DNA from: Micromonospora sp. ALFpr18c
GTDB taxonomy: Bacteria > Actinomycetota > Actinomycetes > Mycobacteriales > Micromonosporaceae
DNA length: 49,987 bases
Direction: 5' to 3'
NCBI RefSeq assembly: GCF_008868155.1
Contig: NZ_WBKR01000017.1
Coordinates: forward strand, 1-49,987
Positions 1 through 8,610 of the stretch are shown one piece after another. Within the stretch, counting starts at the first letter, position 1, and each line of letters opens with the position of its first letter. The notes under the pieces were generated by a model. It was given only the letters and a program-made list of their open reading frames with translations. It was not told the DNA's origin and did no database searches. The translations under genes were made by a program, and so were the position numbers.

Positions 1-108
1 GGCACCCCTCGCCCGCCCGCGATCTTGCACTTTCTGCCCCGGCAAAAGGGGTGAGTGAGCGCAGATCAACGACCGAAAGTGCAAGATCGCGGGCGGGCGA
101 GGGGTGCC
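1..108. repeat. Long perfect intergenic palindrome (34-bp arms)
   Basis: Bases 1-34 are the exact reverse complement of 75-108, around a 40-base loop. The loop holds a small CCCC/GGGG hairpin and the 9-mer CAAAAGGGG (43-51). The element lies just past the stop of the LCP gene, so it may end that transcript, but it has no T-run and its arms are far longer than a terminator needs. The left edge is cut by the window. A weakened relative lies at 3093-3163, and a palindrome with the same 9-mer in its loop lies at 41586-41662. Confidence 0.9.
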
Positions 109-126
109 CGGGTACGGGGTGCCGGG

Positions 127-1245
127 TTAGTTCTTGACGACCAGGTTGGGGTGGGCGGCCAGGTAGGCGTCGGCGCGGCCGGCGCGCAGCTCCGTGATGA
201 ACTTCCGGCCCTCGCTGGTGAGCTGTTCGCCCTGGTAGGCGCTGCCCTTGCCGACGCCGGAGCCGGGCAGGCCGACCAGCACGAACTTGTCCTCCGGCAC
301 CCCGCTCAGCGCGTACGCCAGGTCGACGATGCGGTTGCCGCCCACGTACACCAGGGTGTCGCCCAGCGCGGCGACCACCTGGTCCACCCGCTCCGGTTGC
401 CGGGCCAGGCCCTCGTCCAGGATCTTGCGGGTCAGCGCGCGGATCAACTGCTGCTGGTGGCGCTGCCGGGCGTAGTCGCCGCCGGTGATGTAGCGCTGCC
501 GCGCGTAGTCCAGCGCCTGCCAGCCGTTGAGATGCTGGGTGCCCTTCTCGTAGACCTTCTGCGGCCCGGTGTACCCGCCGGGCGCGCTGTCCCGGTATTT
601 GCCGTCCGGCTTGCGGTGCAGTGACGCGACCCGCTGGTCGACGTAGATGTCCACCCCGCCGAGGGCGTTCACCAGCCGGTCGAAGCCGTTGAACGTGAGC
701 ACCGCGCCCGCGTCGATGCGCAGCCCGGTGTAGCCGCTGACGGTGCTGCGCAGCAGCTCGTACCCCTGGGCCGTGCTCGGTTGCTTGGGTTTGCCCGGCA
801 CCCGGCTGCCGAAGCTCATCGAGTGGGTGAGCTTGGTCTTGCCGCCCTTGTAGCCGGCCTTCGGGAACGCCGGAATGTCCACCAGCAGGTCGCGGGGGAG
901 CGAGAAGAGGTACGCCCGGCCCAGCCCTTTTGGCACGTGCAGCACCAGCACGGCGTCGGAGTGCGGCTCCCAGCCGGGCACGCTGACCCGGGTGTCCACC
1001 CCGACCAGCAGCAGCGTCAGCGGGCCGGTGATGTTGGCGCCCGGCGGTGGACCGCTCGGGCTGGGAGTGGGCGTACCGAGCGGTGACGGGGTGGGTGAGC
1101 CGGCCACCGGGGCGCCACCGGGCTTGCTGTCGCCGGTGAGCCGGGTGACCACCACCGCCCCGGCGGCGATCAGCGCGACGGCGGCGAGGGCCACCAGGCC
1201 CAGCAGCAGCCACCGTCGGCGCGGTGCCATCGACCCGAGGATCAT
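127..1245 (-). CDS. LytR-CpsA-Psr (LCP) family cell-wall glycopolymer ligase
   Basis: LCP proteins sit in the membrane and transfer lipid-linked glycopolymers (arabinogalactan, teichoic-type polymers) onto peptidoglycan. The 372-aa product has a basic N-terminus, one membrane segment at about residues 12-32, a Pro/Ser/Gly-rich linker to about 72, then the extracellular LCP domain. Family signatures visible are the DTR segment, SLPRDLLVDIP, a conserved GGVDIYVD stretch and the Arg-rich LDYARQR region, whose arginines bind the pyrophosphate lipid. The ATG at 1245 is chosen because GGAAGGA lies 8 bases upstream; Met at 1230 is an alternative. The gene is divergent from the oxidoreductase at 1392. 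Family assignment is firm; the polymer transferred cannot be told. Confidence 0.93.
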   Translation of the reverse strand: MILGSMAPRRRWLLLGLVALAAVALIAAGAVVVTRLTGDSKPGGAPVAGSPTPSPLGTPTPSPSGPPPGANITGPLTLLLVGVDTRVSVPGWEPHSDAVLVLHVPKGLGRAYLFSLPRDLLVDIPAFPKAGYKGGKTKLTHSMSFGSRVPGKPKQPSTAQGYELLRSTVSGYTGLRIDAGAVLTFNGFDRLVNALGGVDIYVDQRVASLHRKPDGKYRDSAPGGYTGPQKVYEKGTQHLNGWQALDYARQRYITGGDYARQRHQQQLIRALTRKILDEGLARQPERVDQVVAALGDTLVYVGGNRIVDLAYALSGVPEDKFVLVGLPGSGVGKGSAYQGEQLTSEGRKFITELRAGRADAYLAAHPNLVVKN

Positions 1246-1391
1246 CTTGGATTCCTTCCACCCGTCTGGTGAACAACGCTCCGACGGGTACTCCGGGTTG
1301 CGGCCCGGAAAGCGCCAGGTCGGTTGGCCGGTGCATGATCGCGCGAAAACTGCCGCTGGCGCGAGCGCTACTGGCGAGTAATGATGCGTCC

Positions 1392-3089
1392 ATGCGGTAT
1401 GGCGTGGTCGTCATCGGGTCCGGCTTCGGTGGCAGCGTCACCGCGCTCCGGCTGGCCGAGAAGGGCTGGTCGGTCGGCGTTCTGGAGGCCGGCCGGCGGT
1501 TCGCCGACGACGAGTTCCCGCAGACGTCCTGGCGGGCCCGCCGGTTCCTGTGGGCGCCGAGGCTGGGTTGCTACGGCATCCAGCGGCTCACCCTGCTCCG
1601 CCCCGCCGACCGGCGATCCGGCGGTGGCCTGCTGGTGCTCTCCGGCGCGGGCGTGGGCGGCGGCTCGCTGGTCTACGCGAACACCCTCTACGAGCCGCTG
1701 CCGGCCTTCTACGCCGATCCGCAGTGGCGCGACATCACCGACTGGCGTGACGAACTGGCCCGTCACTACGACCAGGCGAAGCGGATGCTCGGCGTCACCA
1801 CGTACCCGATGGACACCGGCGCGGACCGCGCCATGCGGGCGGTGGCCGAGCGGATGGGGGTGGGCCACACCTTCCATGCCACTCCGGTGGGCGTGCACAT
1901 CGGCCGACCCGGCCAGCGGGTCGCCGACCCGTACTTCGGCGGCGCCGGCCCGGAACGCACTGGCTGCCTGCACTGCGGCTCGTGCATGACCGGCTGCCGG
2001 CACGGGGCGAAGAACACACTGGTCAAGAACTACCTCTGGCTCGCCGAACGGCAGGGTGCCAGGGTGCACCCGTTGACCACGGTGACCGCCGTGCGACCGG
2101 CCTCCGGCGGCGGGTACGAGGTGCACACCGTCCGCACCGGGGCGTGGCTGCGGCGCGAGCGGCAGGTGATCCACGCCGACCAGGTGGTCTTCGCCGCCGG
2201 CGCGCTCGGCACCCAACGACTGCTGCACGCGATGCGGGCCGAGGGCGCGCTGCCGGCGCTGTCGCCCCGCCTCGGCGAGCTGACCCGGACCAACTCGGAG
2301 GCCATCCTGGGCGCCTCGGTGCCGCGCCAGCGGGCCCGGGCCGACCGACTCGACTTCAGCGAGGGGGTGGCGATCACCAGCTCGTTCCACCCCGACGCGC
2401 AGACCCACATCGAGCCGGTCCGCTACGGGCGCGGCTCCAACGCGATGGGACTGCTCCAGTCGCTGCTCGTCGACGGTGGCCCGCACCGGGTGCGGCGATG
2501 GTTGGGCAGCATCGTGCGGCAACCGGGGCTGGCCGCCCGGATGCTGTCCGTGCGCGGCTGGTCGGAGCGGACGGTGATCGCCCTGGTGATGCAGTCGGTG
2601 GACAACTCGCTGACGACCCGGTGGCGGCGCGGCGCGTTCGGTCGTCGGCTGGTGACCGGCCCGGGTCACGGCGCGCCGAGCCCGACCTGGATCCCGGCCG
2701 GCAACACCGCGACCCGACTGCTCGCCGAGGAGATCGGTGGCACCCCCGGTGGCTCGCTCACCGAGCCGTTCGACATCCCGATGACCGCGCACATCCTGGG
2801 TGGGGCGGTGATCGGCGCCACCCCGGCCGACGGGGTGATCGACCCCTGGCACCGGGTGTACGGCCATCCGGGGCTGCACGTGGTGGACGGGGCCGCGGTC
2901 TCGGCGAACCTCGGCGTGAACCCGTCGTTGACGATCACCGCGCAGGCGGAACGGGCGATGTCCTTCTGGCCCAACCGGGGCGAAGAGGACCCGAGGCCAC
3001 CCGTCGGAGCCCCGTACCGCCGTCTGCCACCCGTACCGCCGCACACCCCGGCGGTCCCGGCGGACGCCCCGGGCGCGCTGCGCGCCTGA
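1392..3089 (+). CDS. GMC-family FAD oxidoreductase, cholesterol-oxidase-like
   Basis: The 565-aa product resembles the GMC flavoproteins annotated as cholesterol oxidase (ChoD type), which oxidise an alcohol, typically a 3-beta-hydroxysteroid, using FAD. The FAD-binding GSGFGG motif lies at about residues 8-13 and the ribose-binding EAGRRF follows. A second dinucleotide-contacting stretch (FAAGALGTQRLL) and a C-terminal VVDGAAVSANLGVNPSLTI segment, typical of the family's active-site end, are also present. A cysteine cluster, HCGSCMTGC, lies near residue 195; it recurs in this subfamily and its role is unclear. There is no signal peptide, so it is probably cytosolic. The reading frame is open upstream to 1224, but homology begins at the ATG at 1392. 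TAATGA sits 7 bases before that ATG, which suggests a leaderless mRNA. The true substrate is unknown. Confidence 0.87.
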   Translation: MRYGVVVIGSGFGGSVTALRLAEKGWSVGVLEAGRRFADDEFPQTSWRARRFLWAPRLGCYGIQRLTLLRPADRRSGGGLLVLSGAGVGGGSLVYANTLYEPLPAFYADPQWRDITDWRDELARHYDQAKRMLGVTTYPMDTGADRAMRAVAERMGVGHTFHATPVGVHIGRPGQRVADPYFGGAGPERTGCLHCGSCMTGCRHGAKNTLVKNYLWLAERQGARVHPLTTVTAVRPASGGGYEVHTVRTGAWLRRERQVIHADQVVFAAGALGTQRLLHAMRAEGALPALSPRLGELTRTNSEAILGASVPRQRARADRLDFSEGVAITSSFHPDAQTHIEPVRYGRGSNAMGLLQSLLVDGGPHRVRRWLGSIVRQPGLAARMLSVRGWSERTVIALVMQSVDNSLTTRWRRGAFGRRLVTGPGHGAPSPTWIPAGNTATRLLAEEIGGTPGGSLTEPFDIPMTAHILGGAVIGATPADGVIDPWHRVYGHPGLHVVDGAAVSANLGVNPSLTITAQAERAMSFWPNRGEEDPRPPVGAPYRRLPPVPPHTPAVPADAPGALRA

Positions 3090-3092
3090 CCG

Positions 3093-3163
3093 GCGATCGC
3101 GCGGTGTCGGTAGTCGCCGGGTGGTATTTGTGGCTTTTGGCGGGACCGGAAGTGCGCGATCGC
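3093..3163. repeat. Degenerate intergenic palindrome related to the element at 1-108
   Basis: GCGATCGCGC at 3093-3102 pairs with GCGCGATCGC at 3154-3163. The sequence from about 3149 onward resembles the right arm of the 1-108 element (GAAAGTGCAAGATCGCG against GGAAGTGCGCGATCGCG), so this looks like an eroded copy. It fills most of the gap between the oxidoreductase and guaA. Confidence 0.55.
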
Positions 3164-3216
3164 GGCGAGCGGGGTGCGGGCGGCGAGCCGGTCGTCGGGG
3201 CGGGGGTGATACTCGC

Positions 3217-3222
3217 TAGGAT
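3217..3222 (+). promoter_or_regulatory. Candidate -10 box of guaA
   Basis: TAGGAT fits the actinobacterial TANNNT -10 consensus and ends 8 bases before the guaA ATG, so transcription would start at or within a couple of bases of the start codon. No convincing -35 box is seen. AGGA within the same bases (3218-3221) could instead serve as a ribosome-binding site. Confidence 0.45.
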
Positions 3223-3230
3223 TTGTGCAC

Positions 3231-4788
<1,558 letters not shown>

Positions 4789-4794
4789 TGCGCC

Positions 4795-5151
4795 TCACCC
4801 GGCCGGCGGCGCGCTGGGCGGGGTCGTCGGCGGGTAGGGCGGCGTCGGGGCGTACCCCGGTGCCGGTCCGCCGGGCGCGGGCCCGGCGGTGGGCTGCGGC
4901 GCGGCGCCCGCCGGGTGCGGCCAGGCCGGCGCGCCGGTGGGCTCCTCGGGCATCAGGAACCACATGATCGGGTACGCGAACAGGGCGAGCCCGCCGGTGA
5001 GCAGGCCGCCGACCGCGAAGACCACCCGGACCAGGGTGGGGTCGACGTCGAAGTAGCGGCCGAGGCCGCTGGCGACCCCCGCCACCATGCGGTCGGTGGT
5101 GGGTCGCCGGAGCTGCTTGTACGGGGCGTGGGGAGCGGCGGTGGTTGTCAT
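4795..5151 (-). CDS. Small PspC-domain membrane protein
   Basis: The 118-aa protein consists of a PspC (phage-shock protein C) domain at about residues 10-70, with the typical basic RPTTDRMVAGVASGLGRYF entry, a VDPTLVRVVF segment and a hydrophobic helix ending in PIMWFLMPEE, followed by a Pro/Ala-rich tail. PspC domains sense or buffer cell-envelope stress at the membrane. The start is the ATG at 5151, with GGAGG only one base away. Its upstream region carries two TCAGGG repeats with an 11-bp period (5207-5224) that recur at the larger PspC locus at 12.4 kb, which suggests common control by the regulator encoded at 13772. Its 3' end is 7 bases from guaA, on the opposite strand. Confidence 0.88.
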   Translation of the reverse strand: MTTTAAPHAPYKQLRRPTTDRMVAGVASGLGRYFDVDPTLVRVVFAVGGLLTGGLALFAYPIMWFLMPEEPTGAPAWPHPAGAAPQPTAGPAPGGPAPGYAPTPPYPPTTPPSAPPAG

Positions 5152-5206
5152 GCCTCCACGGTCCGCGCCGGGGCCCGGCCTGTCCTCGGTGACTGCCCGG
5201 ATCCTT

Positions 5207-5224
5207 ACCCTGACCGATCCCTGA
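5207..5224 (-). promoter_or_regulatory. TCAGGG direct repeats, candidate response-regulator site
   Basis: On the minus strand this reads TCAGGGATCGGTCAGGGT: two TCAGGG units exactly 11 bp apart, one helical turn. A TAAGGAT that could be a -10 box follows directly, so the repeats would overlap the -35 region of the PspC gene at 5151. The same arrangement, matching at 15 of 18 bases, occurs at 12401-12418. Confidence 0.5.
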
Positions 5225-5294
5225 TTGGGGCCAGACAGTCAGGAATCCGACTCTTTTCCGTTCCGGTAACCCGGCCCGGGGAGAATTTGCTCCC

Positions 5295-6245
5295 GTGACC
5301 ACCTTGCTGGAGCCGCTCCGCAGGATCGCGGCATACGCAGTTTGTGCTGATTCAGACGGCCGAGTGTTGCTGGTCCGCGCATCGGAGCGCTCCGGCACAC
5401 CCGGCACATGGTCGCTGCCCGGCGGGGCGGTCGACCACGGTGAGGACCCGAACCACACGGTGGTCCGGGAAACCGCCGCCGAGACGGGCCTCTCGGTTGC
5501 CGTCTCGGGCCTGGCCGACGTGCTCGCCGACATGCGGGCGCTGCCCGAGCGTGGCATCACCATCCACACCGACCGGCTGATCTACCGGGTCGGGGTGCGC
5601 GGCGGCACCCTCGCCGACCGGGTCGGCGAACGCCCCACCGACCTGGCCCGGTGGTACACGCTCGACGAGGCGCGCGAGTTGCCGCTGCGTTCGTTCACCG
5701 CGCGTGCTCTCGGTCTGCCCGCTTCCTCGGCCGACGTGGTGCCCGACGAAGCCCCCGAGTTCCCCTCCTTCTACGCGGTGCCCGGCCCCGACGGGCTGCA
5801 CCGGGCGCAGCGCTTCGCCGCGTACGCGGTGTGCACCGACCCGGCCGGTCGGGTGCTGCTCACCCGCATCTCCGACGGCTACCCGGGTGCCGGCTGCTGG
5901 CACCTGCCCGGAGGCGGCACCGACTACGGCGAGCAGCCCGGCGCGGCACTCATCCGTGAGCTGGTGGAGGAGACCGGCCAGGCTGGCCGTCTCGTCGAGC
6001 TACTCGGAGTGGCCAGCCACCGCGACGCCGCCTCGCTCGGCCCGGAGGGCTACCCGATCGACTGGCACGGCGTACGCGCCTTCTACCGGGTGGTCGTGGA
6101 CGATCCCAACCCGCTGACGATCGCCGACGTGGGCGGCTCGACCTGCGAGGCCCGCTGGTTCGCCCGCGAGGAGTTGGGCGCCCTGCCCACGGACCGCCTG
6201 ACCGAGGTGACCGCCGAGGCAGTCCAAGCAGCCCAGCTCACCTAA
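5295..6245 (+). CDS. Double-Nudix-domain hydrolase, paralogue 1
   Basis: The 316-aa protein contains two Nudix domains (about residues 8-135 and 170-310). Nudix hydrolases cleave nucleoside diphosphates linked to another moiety. The C-terminal Nudix box is intact: it starts GGGTDYGEQPG and has RELVEETGQ. The N-terminal box starts GGAVDHGEDPN but reads RETAAETGL, so the first Glu of the EE pair, normally a metal ligand, is Ala. This suggests that the second domain is catalytic and the first structural or regulatory. The start is a GTG with GGGGAG 11 bases upstream. The next gene is a tandem paralogue. The substrate cannot be inferred. Confidence 0.85.
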   Translation: MTTLLEPLRRIAAYAVCADSDGRVLLVRASERSGTPGTWSLPGGAVDHGEDPNHTVVRETAAETGLSVAVSGLADVLADMRALPERGITIHTDRLIYRVGVRGGTLADRVGERPTDLARWYTLDEARELPLRSFTARALGLPASSADVVPDEAPEFPSFYAVPGPDGLHRAQRFAAYAVCTDPAGRVLLTRISDGYPGAGCWHLPGGGTDYGEQPGAALIRELVEETGQAGRLVELLGVASHRDAASLGPEGYPIDWHGVRAFYRVVVDDPNPLTIADVGGSTCEARWFAREELGALPTDRLTEVTAEAVQAAQLT

Positions 6246-6276
6246 CCCCACACCCACCCCACCCCGACGCTCGCGG

Positions 6277-6335
6277 TCGATCATGAGGTTGACCGGGCGG
6301 TATGTCCGTCCCGGTGCCGCTAACCTCATGATCGA
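6277..6335. repeat. Intergenic palindrome, TCGATCATG class
   Basis: TCGATCATGAGGTT at 6277-6290 pairs perfectly with AACCTCATGATCGA at 6322-6335. Inside it, ACCGGG (6292-6297) pairs with CCCGGT (6310-6315), extending the hairpin. It sits between the two Nudix genes. The arm end TCGATCATGRAGTT-like sequence is shared with the palindrome at 41586-41662. Confidence 0.85.
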
Positions 6336-6361
6336 TGAAGTCGGCGGGTGGAGGTGGTGGC

Positions 6362-7270
6362 GTGCGGGAGCGGCGGCGCGTCGGGGCGTACGGGATGCTG
6401 CGCGACGGGCGCGGGCGGGTGCTCTTGGCGCGCGGGTCGGAGACCTGCCCGTACCCGGGGGTGTGGCAGCTTCCCGGCGGCGGGGTCGAGCACGCCGAAC
6501 ACCCGGTCCGGGCCGCCCAGCGTGAGTTCGCCCGGGAGACCGGGCTGGCCGTCACGGTGGGCGCGATCCGGGCGGCGGTCGCCGACGTCGCCACGTACCC
6601 CGACGACGATGTCGCGGTGCACACCGACCGGCTGATCTTCGACGTCGAGGCGACGGGCGGTGACCTCCGGCCGGAGCCCGCCGGCGGCATCGCCGAGCTG
6701 GGCTGGTTCGGCCCGGACGAGGCGGCGGCCGTGCCGCTGATGCCGTTCACTGCCGAGCTGCTCGGGCTGCCGGTGTCGCCCCTGCCGGCCGGCCTGCCCC
6801 GGGCACTGCCACCCGACCCGGCACCGCACCCCGACCGCCGGCTGCGCTTCGGGGCGTACGGGCTGGTCACCGATCCGGGCGGGCGGTTCCTGCTCACCCA
6901 GATCGCGGACGGCTACCCGGGCGCCGGCAGGTGGCACCTCCCCGGCGGTGGTACCGACCACGGCGAACAGCCGACCACCGGGCTGCTGCGGGAGCTGGTC
7001 GAGGAGGGCGGGCAGCTGGGCCGGGTGGTGGAACTGCTCGGCGTCGACAACCTGCACAACCCCGCCGCGCTCGGCCCGGAGGGTCGCCCGCTGGACTGGC
7101 ACGGCGTACGGGTGATCTATCGGGTGCTGGTGGACGTACCCACCGACGCGGTGGTCACCGAGTCCGCCGGTGGTTCGACGGCTCGGGCCGGCTGGTTCAC
7201 CCGGTCCGAGACCGCTGACCTGCCGTTGACCGGCATCGCTGCCTCGGCAATCGGACAAGCGGGCGGATAG
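6362..7270 (+). CDS. Double-Nudix-domain hydrolase, paralogue 2
   Basis: The 302-aa protein has the same two-Nudix architecture as its upstream neighbour and is clearly a tandem paralogue; for example both carry QIADGYPGAG or RISDGYPGAG before the second box. The C-terminal box reads GGGTDHGEQP and RELVEEGGQ with both catalytic glutamates. The N-terminal box reads REFARETGL, so the first Glu of the pair is Arg. The start is set at the GTG at 6362 because GGAGG lies 7 bases before it. An in-frame ATG at 6335 overlaps the arm of the intergenic palindrome and has no ribosome-binding site. The substrate is unknown. Confidence 0.85.
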   Translation: MRERRRVGAYGMLRDGRGRVLLARGSETCPYPGVWQLPGGGVEHAEHPVRAAQREFARETGLAVTVGAIRAAVADVATYPDDDVAVHTDRLIFDVEATGGDLRPEPAGGIAELGWFGPDEAAAVPLMPFTAELLGLPVSPLPAGLPRALPPDPAPHPDRRLRFGAYGLVTDPGGRFLLTQIADGYPGAGRWHLPGGGTDHGEQPTTGLLRELVEEGGQLGRVVELLGVDNLHNPAALGPEGRPLDWHGVRVIYRVLVDVPTDAVVTESAGGSTARAGWFTRSETADLPLTGIAASAIGQAGG

Positions 7271-7541
7271 CACCCCGCTCGCTGAGCCGGAATGGTGACC
7301 CTCCGGTACAGTCAGTGGAGGGAATGGTGGAGGAAACGGGCGTTGAGGCCCGGGATGGGAATAAGAGAGCGGTTCGCGCGGTTTAAGCCAGTTATAAGTA
7401 CCGCCGGCAGCTATCGCCAAGTCCTGTTCCCCTATGCGATGGTGTACTCCGCAAAAGGCTGCCGGGCCATCGAAGGGTCCGGCACGAGACAGCCGGACAC
7501 CCGCCCCCGCGGCGGCCAGCCGATCCGGTGATGGAGGAAAC
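7271..7541 (+). other. Intergenic region before pssA, with a possible 20-codon leader ORF
   Basis: This 271-base gap holds GGTGGAGGAAAC at about 7326-7337. An almost identical GATGGAGGAAAC at 7530-7541 is the ribosome-binding site of pssA, so a gene-start segment seems to be present twice. From the first copy, an ATG at 7324 (or the GTG at 7327) opens a 20-codon ORF ending in TAA at 7384-7386. Expression is unproven. No terminator or other gene was seen. Confidence 0.3.
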
Positions 7542-8552
7542 GTGCCGAGAGCCCCATGGCGCCGGCGTCGTACGACTGACAGTCCGCGCCCCGCAGGGCG
7601 TCGCTGGGCGGGCCCGTTGCGCCGCAGCAGCACGTTCGCCCGCCAGGTGCTGCTGGTCCGAGTGGGTCGCCGTGACGACGACCTGCGGACCACCGACCTC
7701 GCGTTGCCCGAGCACCGGTACGCCGACCGGCAGCGCCGCCGCTACGGTCTGGACCGGCTCAGCCGGCCGCCGATCGACGCCACCCGGGCGGAGATCGAGG
7801 CGGTCATGCCGATCAGCCCGGCGTTGCCCATGGTGCACACCGACGAGGCCACGGCCGGGTCGATCCCCCTGCTCCCCGGCGAGCGCACGATGGCCCGCCG
7901 GATGAAGTTCGGCGTGGTCAACGCCTGCACCCTGGCGAGCCTGATGCTCGGCATGCTGGCCATCTTCCTGGCCATGCAGGGTGAGGTGCGCCTCGCCGCG
8001 CTCTGCCTGATCGCCTGCGTCGTCTTCGACGGGTTGGACGGCGCCCTGGCCCGCCGGCTCGGTGTGGCCAGCCCGTTCGGCGCGCAGATGGACTCGCTGG
8101 CCGACATGTGCTCGTTCGGCCTCGCCGCGCCGGTCGTGGTGTACGCCTCGCTCGCCGGCTCCGTCTCGACGGCGGCCGCCGCGGTGGCCTGCGCCCTGGT
8201 CGCGGCCTGTGCCGCGATCCGACTGGCCCGCTTCAACGTCTCACCGAAGGACGGCCGGTTCTTCTGCGGCGTGCCCACCACCATGGCGGCCGCGGTGCTC
8301 GCGGTGACCGTGGCGATCGGCCTGCCGGTGCCCGGCCCGGTGCTGGTGGCCGGCGTGGCGCTGCTCGCCTTCGCGATGGTCTCCAGCTTCCCGTACGCCA
8401 AGCTCGCCCGCCTGGTCAAGATGCCGCCGTGGCTGTGGCTGGCCCCGGTGATCGGCGCGCTCGTCGACGTCCGGCTCACGTTCGCCCTGATCGTGGTCGG
8501 CTACCTGGTCAGTGGGCCGGTGCTCTGGTTGCGGCAGCGTCGTACCGCCTGA
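7542..8552 (+). CDS. pssA: CDP-diacylglycerol--serine O-phosphatidyltransferase
   Basis: The enzyme joins serine to CDP-diacylglycerol, making phosphatidylserine and CMP in the membrane, the step before Psd. The complete CDP-alcohol phosphatidyltransferase signature is visible at about residues 165-190: D-x2-D-G-x2-A-R-x8-G-x3-D-x3-D, beginning FDGLDGALARRLG. Multiple hydrophobic helices follow, to the end at LRQRRTA. The 336-aa protein has an Arg-rich N-terminal extension of about 110 residues, of unknown role, ahead of the first helix. The GTG start at 7542 has GGAGGAAA immediately upstream. It converges on psd, which completes the pathway, whereas in many bacteria the two are co-directional. 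A shared terminator lies between them. Confidence 0.9.
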   Translation: MPRAPWRRRRTTDSPRPAGRRWAGPLRRSSTFARQVLLVRVGRRDDDLRTTDLALPEHRYADRQRRRYGLDRLSRPPIDATRAEIEAVMPISPALPMVHTDEATAGSIPLLPGERTMARRMKFGVVNACTLASLMLGMLAIFLAMQGEVRLAALCLIACVVFDGLDGALARRLGVASPFGAQMDSLADMCSFGLAAPVVVYASLAGSVSTAAAAVACALVAACAAIRLARFNVSPKDGRFFCGVPTTMAAAVLAVTVAIGLPVPGPVLVAGVALLAFAMVSSFPYAKLARLVKMPPWLWLAPVIGALVDVRLTFALIVVGYLVSGPVLWLRQRRTA

Positions 8553-8563
8553 TCGAGACATGC

Positions 8564-8598
8564 AGAACGGGGCGCCGCGAACAGCGGCGCCCCGTTCT
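8564..8598. terminator. Bidirectional terminator between pssA and psd
   Basis: A perfect 15-bp stem (8564-8578 with 8584-8598) encloses the 5-base loop GAACA. It lies between the convergent ends of pssA and psd, 11-12 bases from each stop codon. Confidence 0.85.
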
Positions 8599-8610
8599 CG
8601 CTCTGCTGGG

